From contig JALLOG010000022.1 of the NCBI GenBank assembly GCA_027717645.1, positions 1 to 34,029 of the forward strand: a stretch of DNA of 34,029 nucleotides. Direction: 5' to 3'. The stretch comes from Desulfobacterota bacterium AH_259_B03_O07. GTDB taxonomy: Bacteria > Desulfobacterota_D > UBA1144 > Nemesobacterales > CSP1-2. Position numbers and translations under genes: made by a program. Below the pieces are notes generated by a model, which was not told the DNA's origin, ran no database searches, and saw only the letters and a program-made list of their open reading frames with translations. The first letter of the stretch is position 1; every line of letters starts with the position of its first letter. Positions 8,287 to 17,967 of the stretch are shown here, in pieces.

Positions 8287-8808
8287 ATGTCAAAGGAAAG
8301 ACCAGGTGCGGTAACTATGAAAGGGAATCCAGTTACATTGGTAGGACCAGAACTTAATGTTGGTGACAAGGCCCCAGAGTTCAGTGCAACTGAAGCATTA
8401 GGATCTCCTCCAGTAACTTTGGATAGTTTAAAAGGGAAAATTAAGGTTTTTAATGTGGTAGTCTCAGTAGATACTCCGGTATGCGATGTTCAAACAAAGC
8501 GTTTTAATCAAGAGGCAGCAAACCTGCCCGCTGATGTTGAAATTCTTACTGTTAGCATGGATCTTCCATTTGCTTTAAAGCGTTATTGTGGTGCGGAGGG
8601 AATTGATAAGGTAAGAACAATATCTGATTATCGTGATGCATCATTTGGAGAAGCTTATGGAGTATTAATAAAGGAATTACATCTTCTGGCAAGGGCCGTA
8701 TTTGTAGTCGATAAAGACGATAATATTCAACATGCTGAATATGTGAATGAAGTAACAACTGAGCCAAATTATGATGGTGCACTTGATGCAATCAAAAAAC
8801 TTGTTTGA
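8287..8808 (+). CDS. tpx: Thiol peroxidase (atypical 2-Cys peroxiredoxin)
   Basis: A 173-residue Tpx that reduces hydrogen peroxide and alkyl hydroperoxides using thioredoxin. The peroxidatic cysteine is C66 in TPVCDVQT, preceded by the active-site Thr63. The resolving cysteine is C101 in RYCGAEGI. Both positions match the E. coli enzyme (Cys61 and Cys95) with a short N-terminal offset. The start ATG follows AGGAGG by 10 bases. The gene is monocistronic as far as can be seen and sits back to back with the cold-shock gene, so both may share a stress-responsive intergenic region. Confidence 0.95.
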   Translation: MSKERPGAVTMKGNPVTLVGPELNVGDKAPEFSATEALGSPPVTLDSLKGKIKVFNVVVSVDTPVCDVQTKRFNQEAANLPADVEILTVSMDLPFALKRYCGAEGIDKVRTISDYRDASFGEAYGVLIKELHLLARAVFVVDKDDNIQHAEYVNEVTTEPNYDGALDAIKKLV

Positions 8809-8941
8809 ATATTTTGAACTGTTTAGTTGGGATCAAAGAATACTATATACGTAAGCTGCATACTGCTTTGTGAATTAGGGCTTTATTTTCTTTCCCTAAA
8901 TGGTTAATATATTAGTACGTTATACTAAGGAGGGTTGTTCA

Positions 8942-9511
8942 ATGGGGATGACAAATATGTTTTCTAAGATTTTTAATAGAGAGGAAGAGAATCAACCAAA
9001 ATCTGGTGGTGAGGGTCGTATTTCTCCTTCAACAGAAAACAGCAATGAAGATGAGAGTGTCCTTAAAGATGATCTTGACTCTAAGGAAGGTCCAAAAATT
9101 GAACAGAAGTTTGAGAACGTTGATGCATCTCAAAAACATGTAGATGATGCTACATCTAAATCTGGTGACGTCCAGCACGATAGCGCCAATGAGGTTACCC
9201 CGTCAAACACAGAACAGATTAATAAAGATAAGATATTGGATGTCCTGAGCGATGTTTACGATCCTGAGATTCCAATTGACATTGTAAATTTAGGCCTTCT
9301 TTATGGGGTGGAAATCGCAGACGGCATTGTTCACGTTAAGATGACGATGACTTCCCCGGGATGCCCTTCTTCTGCTGAGATTGTGGCGGAATCGAAGATG
9401 CTTATCGAGGAACTGCCGGGTGTAAAATCGGTTTTAATCGATATTGTTTGGGATCCACCGTGGGATCCTAGCAGGATGAGCGAAGAGGCGAAACAAAGTA
9501 TGGGAATGTAA
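8942..9511 (+). CDS. MIP18/DUF59-domain Fe-S assembly protein with acidic N-terminal tail
   Basis: The chosen ATG at 8942 follows AAGGAGG by 8 bases and gives 189 residues; the upstream ATG at 8900 lacks a ribosome site. Residues 1 to about 90 are polar, rich in Glu, Asp, Ser and Asn, and probably disordered. The C-terminal 95 residues are a DUF59 domain: VLSDVYDPEIPIDIVNLGLL, then the cysteine motif MTSPGCPSSAEI and the closing VWDPPWDPSRMSEEAK. This family (SufT, PaaD-like, eukaryotic Cia2/MIP18) helps mature iron-sulfur proteins. No suf or paa genes are adjacent. The act operon 1.2 kb downstream contains several Fe-S clusters, so a client relationship is possible but unproven. Confidence 0.85.
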   Translation: MGMTNMFSKIFNREEENQPKSGGEGRISPSTENSNEDESVLKDDLDSKEGPKIEQKFENVDASQKHVDDATSKSGDVQHDSANEVTPSNTEQINKDKILDVLSDVYDPEIPIDIVNLGLLYGVEIADGIVHVKMTMTSPGCPSSAEIVAESKMLIEELPGVKSVLIDIVWDPPWDPSRMSEEAKQSMGM

Positions 9512-9521
9512 ACATTATGAA

Positions 9522-9620
9522 GATTCATGATGCATGATACACGATGCACGTTACATGATAATTTTTTATTCCTTCATCTTGGATCCTGCATCCTGAATCG
9601 GTCATCATAGATACAAGATC
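9522..9620. repeat. Inverted pair of degenerate 7-bp-period repeat arrays
   Basis: From 9522 to 9563 six consecutive 7-base units begin GAT (one begins GTT) and mostly fit GATNNAY. From 9572 to 9620 seven 7-base units follow; six end in ATC, which is GAT on the other strand. The two arrays are therefore head to head with an 8-base T-rich spacer. The period is exactly 7 throughout, and the unit centre varies. They fill most of the gap between the DUF59 gene and bioD. No coding or promoter signal explains them. Confidence 0.65.
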
Positions 9621-9656
9621 CAGCGCCCGTTCATAGTTCGAATTTTTGAATATTAA

Positions 9657-10415
<759 letters not shown>

Positions 10416-10416
10416 A

Positions 10417-10440
10417 AAAGCAACAGCTGGCTTTAGTTTT
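10417..10440 (+). terminator. Weak candidate rho-independent terminator after bioD
   Basis: AAAGC at 10417-10421 pairs with GCTTT at 10430-10434, with an 8-base loop, followed by AGTTTT. The stem is only 5 bp, so this is tentative. Confidence 0.3.
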
Positions 10441-10584
10441 ATATCTGGATGCTTGACTTAATTCGTCTAAGATTCTATCGAGTCTGGGGGGTTATTAAAT
10501 CAACCTGTACGTTCAGATCCAGGACATCTGTGGGCGCACCATCCCTTCGATTCACTCAGGACAGGCTTGAGGCGATGTATTGAT

Positions 10585-10607
10585 GAGCAGCTGGAAGCCG
10601 CTCCTAC
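10585..10607 (-). repeat. REP-like GTAG hairpin
   Basis: On the minus strand GTAG is followed directly by an 8-bp stem, GAGCGGCT pairing with AGCTGCTC (one G-U), around the loop TCC. A GTAG tetranucleotide at the 5' foot of a hairpin is the architecture of bacterial REP elements processed by RAYT transposases. The stem resembles REPs of gammaproteobacteria such as Pseudomonas. Confidence 0.6.
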
Positions 10608-10650
10608 CTGGTATAAAATTGATTTCTTTCTATAACAAGTACGTTAAAAC

Positions 10651-10678
10651 TTGACAGATGATTTCTTTATGATATACA
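10651..10678 (+). promoter_or_regulatory. Candidate sigma70-type promoter of the act operon
   Basis: A perfect TTGACA at 10651-10656 is followed after 16 bases by TATACA at 10673-10678. The predicted transcript would begin about 60 bases before the actA start. No other promoter-like site is obvious between the REP element and actA. Confidence 0.5.
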
Positions 10679-10746
10679 TACTAGCCGTTCGTTGATTTCT
10701 ATCTTAAAACTTTCCGATGTGTGAGTCCCATATTTAAGGCAGGCGT

Positions 10747-11313
10747 ATGAGAAAGTGGCTTAAATTTGTGTCCATCCCCATACTCACTATTATTATTTTG
10801 CTATCTTTTTACTTTTATACAGCTGAAAGCAGAGTCAAAGGACCAAAACAACCAATCCTCTTTAGTCACAAAATTCATGCAGGGGACAATCAAATACCAT
10901 GCCAATATTGTCATAGTTACGTAGATATCTCGCCCGTTTCTGGAATTCCTTCTGTCCAAAAGTGTATGGGATGTCATTCGCAAATTGCAGGCAAGGATGT
11001 CGAATACGATTACGATGGTAGATCAATCAATATGCAGCAGGAGATTAATAAGGTTAAGGAATATTGGCAAAGCAAAGAACCTATTCCATGGGCGAAGGTT
11101 AATCGTTTACAAGACTTTATCCAGTTCAATCACAGGCGGCATATACGCAGGGGCATTGACTGTTCAACCTGTCATGGAGATGTGGCTAATATGGACGTAG
11201 TTCATCGGGTTCACACTTTTAGTATGGGATTTTGTATAACGTGTCATCAAGAAAGCGCCGAGGACAAACAGGAGTTAGCGCAACTGAGAGATTGTTTAAC
11301 CTGTCATTATTAA
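10747..11313 (+). CDS. actA: Alternative complex III pentahaem cytochrome c subunit ActA
   Basis: A 188-residue membrane-anchored cytochrome. An N-terminal hydrophobic segment (about 6-25) is followed by five CxxCH haem c motifs: CQYCH, CMGCH, CSTCH, CITCH and CLTCH. Extra histidines (FSHKIHAG, FNHRRHIRR) could serve as distal ligands. ActA takes electrons in alternative complex III, a quinol oxidoreductase unrelated to the bc1 complex. Five haems here and one in ActE match the six haems known for the complex of Rhodothermus and Flavobacterium. It is the first gene of a tightly packed six-gene operon with canonical order, which makes the identification firm. Confidence 0.95.
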   Translation: MRKWLKFVSIPILTIIILLSFYFYTAESRVKGPKQPILFSHKIHAGDNQIPCQYCHSYVDISPVSGIPSVQKCMGCHSQIAGKDVEYDYDGRSINMQQEINKVKEYWQSKEPIPWAKVNRLQDFIQFNHRRHIRRGIDCSTCHGDVANMDVVHRVHTFSMGFCITCHQESAEDKQELAQLRDCLTCHY

Positions 11314-11326
11314 CTTGGAGGGAGAA

Positions 11327-14299
11327 ATGCCTGATAATAAAAAGGGCGGTATTAAGAGAAGGGATTTCTTAAAGATAATTGGGGTAGTGGGAGGGACTGC
11401 CGTTACGACAGCGGGGTGCTCGTCTGATTCAGTAGATCAATTGATCCCTTACGTAATTCCTCCAGACACAATTATTCCTGGCCTGCCTGTTTGGTATGCG
11501 AGTACCTGCAGGGAATGTCCTGCGGGGTGTGGGATTATCGTCAAAAACCGAGAGGGAAGGGCAATCAAAATTGAGGGAAATCCGAAAAGCACAATCAATT
11601 ATGGTAAGACCTGTGCACGAGGTCAAGCTGCCCTTCAGGGCTTATATAATCCTGACCGTATTCGTTCTCCCCTTACAAAGCAATCATCGGATAAGTTTGA
11701 GCCAACGGGATGGGAGCAGGCTGAAAAAGAATTGCGGGAAAAGATTGAAGAATTATTAAAAAAGGGTAAGGGAGACAAGATTGTTTTCCTTACTAATAAT
11801 GTATCTGGTTCCCTTAATGATCTAATTGAGGAGTGGATGAATGTGTTGGGAGGGGGAAGACATATTGTTTATGAGACGTTTGCCCATGAACCCATAAAAG
11901 AGGCTAATAGGATAACCTTTGGAATAGACGCTATCCCTTCCTACGAAATTGAGAATGCTAAGTATTTACTTTCTTTTGGATCCGACTTTATTGAGACTTG
12001 GTTGTCGCCTGTGGAATTCGCAAATGATTTTAGTCATATGCATAGCTACAACGACAAATCCAAAAGCATGGGTAAGTTTGTACAAATTGAGCCAAGATCC
12101 TCAATTACGGCATCGAGTGCTGATGAGTGGGTGGCTATAAAACCTGGGACCGATGCTGTGTTAGCACTTGGAATCACTGCGGTAATCCTGAAAACGGGGA
12201 GATATTCTATATCACATGAAGAAGCCAACAGGTTAGAGAAGCTTATTGGTGATTATAATCTTGATAAGGTTTCTTCAATCACGGAAGTTCCAAAAGAAGT
12301 TATAGTTGGGATGGCTAAAGATTTCGCTGAGTTTAAACCAAGTCTTGCAATTGGTGGAGGCGCTGCTTACACAACATCTAATTCAACCCAAACAATCGCG
12401 GCAATCAACATATTAAACTATGTTGCTGGCAATATTGGAGAGACGATTAACTTCGGAGATATTCTTACTCTTTCTAACGCTAATTCATTCAAGGATATCG
12501 CCTCACTTGTGAATTCAATGTCAAAAGGAGAAGTCGAGCTTCTTCTTATATACAATGTAAATCCTGCATATAGTCTGCCTCCAACGATTGAATTCGAAGA
12601 GGCTCTTAAGAAGGTTCCATTTGTTGCAAGTTTCTCCAGTTTTATGGATGAAACAACAGGGCATGCCCATGTCATTCTACCGGACAACACTCCTCTCGAG
12701 AGTTGGGGGGATTATAAACCTAAGGAAAGTGTTTATGGATTGATTCAACCGTCGATGACACCTGTTTTTAATACGAAGTCGACGGGCGATGTTATTCTAT
12801 CGGTCACTAAGAAGATCGATGGACTAGAAAATCATTTCACAGCCAAGAACTACTATGATTACATACAGAAATCCTGGATGAAGTTTCATTCTAATTTTGC
12901 ACCTCAAAAGGATTTTGGGTCCTTCTGGATCGAGTCGGTTGAGAATGGAGGTGTTTATGAACAAATACCTTCTCCACAGGTTAGCCTGTCTGACTCTTTG
13001 TTTGGAATTGATTTTTCAAATTTGGATCCCAAGATTGAGGGAGATGGTGATTTCTATTTAATATCCTATCCATCCTATAGGTACTACGACGGAAGGGGTG
13101 CAAATAAACCATGGCTCCAGGAGCTTCCAGATGCTTTAACGACGGCTGTATGGGATTCATGGGTGGAAATACATCCAGATACGGCTAAAAAGATGGGAAT
13201 TACGGAAGGTGATTTTGTTACAATTGAATCACCATATGGCAAAATTGAAACCCAAGCCTATGTTTATAAGGGTATAAGGCCTGACACCATAGCTACTCCA
13301 TTAGGACTTGGACACAAAAGCTACGGACGATACGCGAAGGATAGAGGTGTAAATCCTGTAGAGATTCTTCCTGCTGCAGTCGATGATATATCGGGTGGTT
13401 TTGCATGGCTTTCAACAAAGGTTAATGTTACAAAAACTGGCAAGAAGGAATTGCTTGTTAGAACACAATATACTACGACACAGCATGACAGAAAGATAGC
13501 ATTGGCAACAACCCTCACAGAACTTCAAAGACACAATGGCAAACATCATGAGAAAGTACACGACGACGTGGATTTATATCCTCCAAGGAAGTATCCAGAT
13601 CACCGTTGGGGAATGTCAATAGATCTTTCAAAGTGTACGGGTTGTGGTGCATGTGTAACGGCATGTTATGCGGAAAACAATATTCCATTCGTAGGAAAGG
13701 AACAGTGTGCTAAAAGAAGGGACATGTCTTGGATCAGGATTGAAAGATATTATGAGGAAAATGATGCCAGTCAGGAATTTAATACTAGATTCATACCAAT
13801 GTTATGTCAGCAGTGTGGCAATGCCCCTTGTGAACCAGTTTGTCCTGTTTTTGCTACTTATCATAATCCCCAAGGTCTAAACGCGATGATATATAATCGT
13901 TGTGTTGGAACTAGATACTGCTCTAATAATTGCCCCTATTCGGTGAGAAGGTTTAACTTTTATACATATAAGTGGCCTCAGCCACTGAACTGGCAACTTA
14001 ATCCGGATGTCACAGTTCGTACCAAGGGTGTAATGGAGAAATGTACGTTCTGTGTACAGAGAATCATATATGGTGAAAATCAAGCAAAAGATGATGGTAG
14101 AAAAGTCAAAGATGGTGAAATTACTCCAGCCTGTGCACAGGCATGTCCAACAGAAGCCATCGTCTTTGGTGACTTAAAGGATCCTAAGAGCAAAGTCAGC
14201 CATCTTTCAAAGGAGGATAGGGGATATGGGGTTTTAGCTGAACTCAATACACAACCGTCTATAACATATCTAAAAAAAGTATACTGGGATAAAGGGTAA
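11327..14299 (+). CDS. actB: Alternative complex III molybdopterin-like/Fe-S subunit ActB
   Basis: The ATG at 11327 lies 13 bases after the actA stop with GGAGG just upstream; a TTG at 11315 would add four residues and is less likely. The protein has about 990 residues. It opens with a Tat motif (KRRDFLK) and a hydrophobic stretch ending TTAGC, so it is probably exported by Tat and lipid-anchored. The first two thirds resemble a molybdopterin oxidoreductase, which in this complex carries no molybdenum; a Cys set CRECPAGCG...CARGQ is retained at its start. The last third is ferredoxin-like with four cysteine groups (CTGCGACVTACY, CQQCGNAPCEPVCP, CVGTRYCSNNCP, CTFC...CAQACP), fitting three [4Fe-4S] and one [3Fe-4S] cluster. 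The stop overlaps the actC start by one base. Confidence 0.95.
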   Translation: MPDNKKGGIKRRDFLKIIGVVGGTAVTTAGCSSDSVDQLIPYVIPPDTIIPGLPVWYASTCRECPAGCGIIVKNREGRAIKIEGNPKSTINYGKTCARGQAALQGLYNPDRIRSPLTKQSSDKFEPTGWEQAEKELREKIEELLKKGKGDKIVFLTNNVSGSLNDLIEEWMNVLGGGRHIVYETFAHEPIKEANRITFGIDAIPSYEIENAKYLLSFGSDFIETWLSPVEFANDFSHMHSYNDKSKSMGKFVQIEPRSSITASSADEWVAIKPGTDAVLALGITAVILKTGRYSISHEEANRLEKLIGDYNLDKVSSITEVPKEVIVGMAKDFAEFKPSLAIGGGAAYTTSNSTQTIAAINILNYVAGNIGETINFGDILTLSNANSFKDIASLVNSMSKGEVELLLIYNVNPAYSLPPTIEFEEALKKVPFVASFSSFMDETTGHAHVILPDNTPLESWGDYKPKESVYGLIQPSMTPVFNTKSTGDVILSVTKKIDGLENHFTAKNYYDYIQKSWMKFHSNFAPQKDFGSFWIESVENGGVYEQIPSPQVSLSDSLFGIDFSNLDPKIEGDGDFYLISYPSYRYYDGRGANKPWLQELPDALTTAVWDSWVEIHPDTAKKMGITEGDFVTIESPYGKIETQAYVYKGIRPDTIATPLGLGHKSYGRYAKDRGVNPVEILPAAVDDISGGFAWLSTKVNVTKTGKKELLVRTQYTTTQHDRKIALATTLTELQRHNGKHHEKVHDDVDLYPPRKYPDHRWGMSIDLSKCTGCGACVTACYAENNIPFVGKEQCAKRRDMSWIRIERYYEENDASQEFNTRFIPMLCQQCGNAPCEPVCPVFATYHNPQGLNAMIYNRCVGTRYCSNNCPYSVRRFNFYTYKWPQPLNWQLNPDVTVRTKGVMEKCTFCVQRIIYGENQAKDDGRKVKDGEITPACAQACPTEAIVFGDLKDPKSKVSHLSKEDRGYGVLAELNTQPSITYLKKVYWDKG

Positions 14300-15633
14300 T
14301 GAGCCAAGAAACCACATTAACTTATTCAAAAGTAAACGAAGACATAATCCGGATGCTTGATAAGCCTTCGGTAAAATGGCTAGCACTATTTGTACCCTCA
14401 TTAGGTCTAGTAGGATTTGGTCTTTTCTGTTTCCTTTACCAGGTTTATACTGGCTTGGGTGTAGCAGGTTACAGACATCCAGTATTCTGGGCGGTTTATA
14501 TCACAAACTTTGTTTTCTGGGTTGGAATTGCACATTCGGGAACTCTTATATCCGCGATTCTCTTTCTGTTTAGAGCCAGATTCAGGATGTCAATTTATAG
14601 AATAGCGGAAGCAATGACTGTCTTTGCCGTTCTTACCGCAGGTCTTTTCCCCATCATTCATCTTGGGCGTGCATGGAATTTTTACTGGCTCTTTCCGTAT
14701 CCAAATCAACGCGAGCTTTGGATCAATTTTAAGTCTCCTTTGATTTGGGACGTTTTTGCTGTGGGTACTTATCTTACGGTCAGTGCTATTTTCTTCTTCG
14801 TAGGCATGATTCCAGATATCGCCGCAATCAGGGACAGGGTGAAAGAGGTTCCAAGAAAGATAATATATACGATTTTGTCTCTTGGATGGAAGGGTTCAAA
14901 CTGGGAATGGCTACACTATACAAGAGCTTATTTGTTCTTTGCCGCTTTTGCTACTCCATTGGTTTTGTCGGTTCATAGCGTAGTGTCCTGGGATTTTGCA
15001 ATGGCTAATCTCCCGGGGTGGCACACAACTATTTTTGCCCCATATTTTGTTGCCGGAGCGATTTTTTCTGGGCTTGGGCTGGTGATCACTTTAACAGTTC
15101 CTATCAGAAAGATTTTTCACTTAGAGGACTATATTACTCTGGATAACTTTGAAGGAATGGCAAAGCTTATCATTCTTACCTCTTCAATTGTGACTTATGC
15201 ATATGTGGTTGAATTTCTCTTGGCCTGGTACAGTGGAAGCCCAGCTGAATGGGGACAGTACCGTTTTAGAGCAACTGGTGATTATGCCCTTTTTTACTGG
15301 ATTATGATTTTTTGCAATTCAGCGGTTCCCCTCTTGCTTTGGTTTAAAAAGATTAGGAGGGACATTACAGTTCTATTTATAATTTCTATCTTCATAAATA
15401 TTGGTATGTGGTTTGAAAGGTTTAATATCATAGTAATCTCACTGTCTCATGGCTTCGAACCCGGTGCATGGGGGATTTACAAACCTACATGGGTAGAAAT
15501 GGGTATAACAGTTGGAAGCTTCGCATGGTTTTTCATGTTTTTCCTTATATTTGTTAAAACACTACCTGCTGTTTCAATCTCCGAAATGAAGGAGATATTG
15601 CCAGTTCCAAGGAAGGAGGCACAAGCACAATGA
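14299..15633 (+). CDS. actC: Alternative complex III NrfD-like membrane subunit ActC
   Basis: A 444-residue integral membrane protein of the NrfD/PsrC family with about ten transmembrane helices. It is paralogous to ActF, and this subunit is thought to hold the quinol site next to the ActB iron-sulfur chain. Recognisable segments are FVFWVGIAHSGTLISAI and IRKIFHLEDYITLDNFEGM. Its ATG shares one base with the actB stop (TAATG), and its own stop overlaps the actD start by four bases (ATGA), so translation is probably coupled. The order and overlap pattern are those of an intact act operon. Confidence 0.95.
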   Translation: MSQETTLTYSKVNEDIIRMLDKPSVKWLALFVPSLGLVGFGLFCFLYQVYTGLGVAGYRHPVFWAVYITNFVFWVGIAHSGTLISAILFLFRARFRMSIYRIAEAMTVFAVLTAGLFPIIHLGRAWNFYWLFPYPNQRELWINFKSPLIWDVFAVGTYLTVSAIFFFVGMIPDIAAIRDRVKEVPRKIIYTILSLGWKGSNWEWLHYTRAYLFFAAFATPLVLSVHSVVSWDFAMANLPGWHTTIFAPYFVAGAIFSGLGLVITLTVPIRKIFHLEDYITLDNFEGMAKLIILTSSIVTYAYVVEFLLAWYSGSPAEWGQYRFRATGDYALFYWIMIFCNSAVPLLLWFKKIRRDITVLFIISIFINIGMWFERFNIIVISLSHGFEPGAWGIYKPTWVEMGITVGSFAWFFMFFLIFVKTLPAVSISEMKEILPVPRKEAQAQ

Positions 15634-16142
15634 AACCTGATCAGGGTGTAATTGGAATTTTTTCGTATGTTGATTCTACGGTCGAGACGATAAAAAGCCT
15701 GAAAAAGGCGGGTTTTAGGAACCTGCGTGTTTATTCTCCATTCCCAAATCATGAAATAGAAGAGGTACTCGATCAACCCGAGAGCATAGTGCGTTTCTTC
15801 ACACTGGCAGGAGCAATACTCGGGGCCATTTGCGGCTTTACATTTACTGTCCTAACTTCTTTGGATTGGCCGCTGAGTGTAAGTGCAAAGCCTATAGTTT
15901 CTATACCACCCTACATCATAATTGTTTTTGAGCTTACAGTTCTATTTGGGGCTCTTGCCACCCTTTTGGGACTACTCGTCAATTCCCGCTTAAGGCGTAA
16001 TACTCCGAGGGGTGTGTATGATCCAAGGTTTTCGGAGGACAAGTTTGGGGTTGTGGTTGCATGTTTTAAACATAACATTCCGAAGGTTGAGGAAATTTTA
16101 AAGGGATCTGGAGCAGAGGAGATTAAGTTTGAGGGTATTTAG
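15630..16142 (+). CDS. actD: Alternative complex III subunit ActD (DUF3341)
   Basis: A 170-residue DUF3341 protein. The N-terminal part (about 1-55) is soluble and ferredoxin-like in pattern (GVIGIFSYVDSTVETIKSL), then two membrane helices (about 57-80 and 94-118) and a short cytoplasmic tail. ActD is a peripheral membrane subunit of alternative complex III that bridges ActC and ActF and carries no cofactor. The start overlaps the actC stop by four bases. Confidence 0.92.
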   Translation: MKPDQGVIGIFSYVDSTVETIKSLKKAGFRNLRVYSPFPNHEIEEVLDQPESIVRFFTLAGAILGAICGFTFTVLTSLDWPLSVSAKPIVSIPPYIIIVFELTVLFGALATLLGLLVNSRLRRNTPRGVYDPRFSEDKFGVVVACFKHNIPKVEEILKGSGAEEIKFEGI

Positions 16143-16168
16143 TCTAAAAGGCTTAATTTGGAGGCAGC

Positions 16169-16705
16169 TTGGATTTGTCTAAGGTTTTGAAAAATTGTTT
16201 TTTCTCTATACCTCTTGTTTTTTGTCTTTTATTTGCTGTCAGGGCTTTCGCGTGGCCATGGTCGACAGATATGTTTAAACAGCCTTCAATTCAGCCCTAT
16301 GAAGAGCCTGTTTTGTATCCCGAGCTATCGATTACGACTACGGGTATAAGGGTTGAACCAATCATTCCTAGGGAGGAATTTGAAGAGATGAGTTCCAATC
16401 CAGTAAGCCCTACCAAGAAATCTTTAGCTAACGGAGAGCGGCTATTCAAGATTTATTGTGTTGTCTGCCACGGACCTGAAGGTAAAGGAAATGGACCTAT
16501 TATTAAGAAGGGCTTCTATCCCGTTAACCTTACCGCACCTCCCACGCAAGCGAGAACGGATGGTTTCATATACGCTTATATTAGATTTGGTGGGAAGATA
16601 ATGATGCCAACTTATCGGGAAAGCATTATTAGAGAGGGTGCCTGGGACATAGTGAATTATGTAAGGATGCTTCAGGGGAATCTTAACGGTGCGGGGGAGA
16701 ATTAG
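16169..16705 (+). CDS. actE: Alternative complex III monohaem cytochrome c subunit ActE
   Basis: A 178-residue cytochrome with a signal peptide or anchor ending AFAWPW near residue 30 and one haem motif, CVVCHGPEGKGNGP, near residues 100-113. The methionine ligand may be the M of KIMMPTYRE. ActE passes electrons from the complex to the next carrier or oxidase. The start is TTG at 16169 with GGAGG 4 bases before it; a second in-frame TTG at 16175 has spacing of 10 bases and is an equally possible start. Confidence 0.93.
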   Translation: MDLSKVLKNCFFSIPLVFCLLFAVRAFAWPWSTDMFKQPSIQPYEEPVLYPELSITTTGIRVEPIIPREEFEEMSSNPVSPTKKSLANGERLFKIYCVVCHGPEGKGNGPIIKKGFYPVNLTAPPTQARTDGFIYAYIRFGGKIMMPTYRESIIREGAWDIVNYVRMLQGNLNGAGEN

Positions 16706-16713
16706 AGTTTAAC

Positions 16714-17967
16714 ATGGACAATTCAGTAAGAGAAGAAATACTATCAAAGAGATTGCAACTTCCCAAGTGGTCTATAGTATTACTTTTGGTCTTGGTCATA
16801 ATAGGAATTGCAACGTTTGTTGCTCGCATTCTAAGTCCGGATCCCGGTGGAGCTTGGCAGATTTATCTTGTGAATTTTCTTTTTTGGACGGGTGTTGCCC
16901 AGGCTGGAATTATTTTTTCATGTGTACTTCGTATCACAAATGCTAGATGGGGACGTCCATTACTCCGGATCAGTGAGGGATTTGGATCCTTTGTTCCTGT
17001 GTCATTTATCCTGCTTATTATTCTATTTCTTGGTAGGGATCATATTCTTCCCTATGCAACCGAACACTACCACTATCCAAAGGAAATATGGCTTAACATT
17101 CCATTCGTTATTTTAAGGGATCTAGGTGGTTTCTTCATCCTGATAATCCTCAGCATGTTTTATGTTTACAATTCATTGAGACAGGACTTAGGAGGAATCG
17201 GTGATAAGCTTTCTGGAATCGGCGCTTGGGTTGCATCCGGTTGGAATGGTGATGAAGAAAGAAGTGCTATCTGGAACAAAATGAAGAAGCTTGCTCCAGC
17301 GGTAGTGCTTGTCTATGTAGCGGTATTCAGCTTGTTTGCTTGGGATCTTATGATGTCACTCGATCCTGAATGGTTCAGTACCTTATTTGGTCCCTTCTAC
17401 TTTGTTGGAAGTTTGGTAGCAGCAGTGGGTGGAACTATTATTATTTCGTCTTTTGTTAGAAAATTCACGGGTCTCCAGGATTATATTACGATAAATCAGT
17501 ATCACGACATGGGTAAAATACTTTTGGGCTTATCAATGTTTTGGGTATACCTTTTCTTCTCTCAGTATTTACCAATTTGGTATGCCAACATGCCAGAAGA
17601 GACGGGATTTGTATATAATCGTGTCCGCGTTGAGCCATTCGAGACTTTTGGCTGGGTTGTTCTTTCCTCCTGTTTTATCTTTCCATTTATTACACTTCTT
17701 TCAAGGACACATAAGATTGTTATACCGATACTTGTATTTATAGCAACAGTATCATTTACGGGGTTTTGGCTTGAAAAATATTATTTGGTTGTACCTTCCT
17801 TTACTCCTGAAATTACATTTGGAATAGTACAGATCTTGATTACGTTGGGATTCCTTTCGGGGTTCCTTCTTACATTCTTGTTATTTATCAGGGCTTTTCC
17901 AATTATCCCCTTTGGCGATCCTTTCTTTGATGGAAAGGGCAACTCCCACAATTCCGGAGGACATTAA
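16714..17967 (+). CDS. actF: Alternative complex III NrfD-like membrane subunit ActF
   Basis: A 417-residue NrfD-family membrane protein, paralogue of ActC, with about ten helices. Segments such as FWTGVAQAGIIFSCV and RKFTGLQDYITINQYHDMGK match the ActC motifs. It is thought to contribute to proton translocation in alternative complex III. A purine-rich GGGGGAGA lies about 14 bases before the ATG, rather far, so initiation may depend on translation from actE. The C-terminal tail is Gly/His-rich (HNSGGH). The stop overlaps the next small start by one base. Confidence 0.94.
   Translation: MDNSVREEILSKRLQLPKWSIVLLLVLVIIGIATFVARILSPDPGGAWQIYLVNFLFWTGVAQAGIIFSCVLRITNARWGRPLLRISEGFGSFVPVSFILLIILFLGRDHILPYATEHYHYPKEIWLNIPFVILRDLGGFFILIILSMFYVYNSLRQDLGGIGDKLSGIGAWVASGWNGDEERSAIWNKMKKLAPAVVLVYVAVFSLFAWDLMMSLDPEWFSTLFGPFYFVGSLVAAVGGTIIISSFVRKFTGLQDYITINQYHDMGKILLGLSMFWVYLFFSQYLPIWYANMPEETGFVYNRVRVEPFETFGWVVLSSCFIFPFITLLSRTHKIVIPILVFIATVSFTGFWLEKYYLVVPSFTPEITFGIVQILITLGFLSGFLLTFLLFIRAFPIIPFGDPFFDGKGNSHNSGGH

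Larger units (their letters stand above)
10416..10746. other. 331-base intergenic region before the act operon
   Basis: No gene is seen. It contains a weak terminator-like hairpin after bioD, repeat-derived sequence around 10536-10566 (CCTTCGATTCACTCAGGACA is like a dispersed repeat common in bacterial genomes), a GTAG-foot REP hairpin at 10585-10607 and a promoter at 10651-10678. The rest is AT-rich and unremarkable. Confidence 0.6.

Noticed and set aside
9522-9620. CRISPR array
   Set aside because: Units are 7 bases, degenerate and without spacers, and no cas genes are present.
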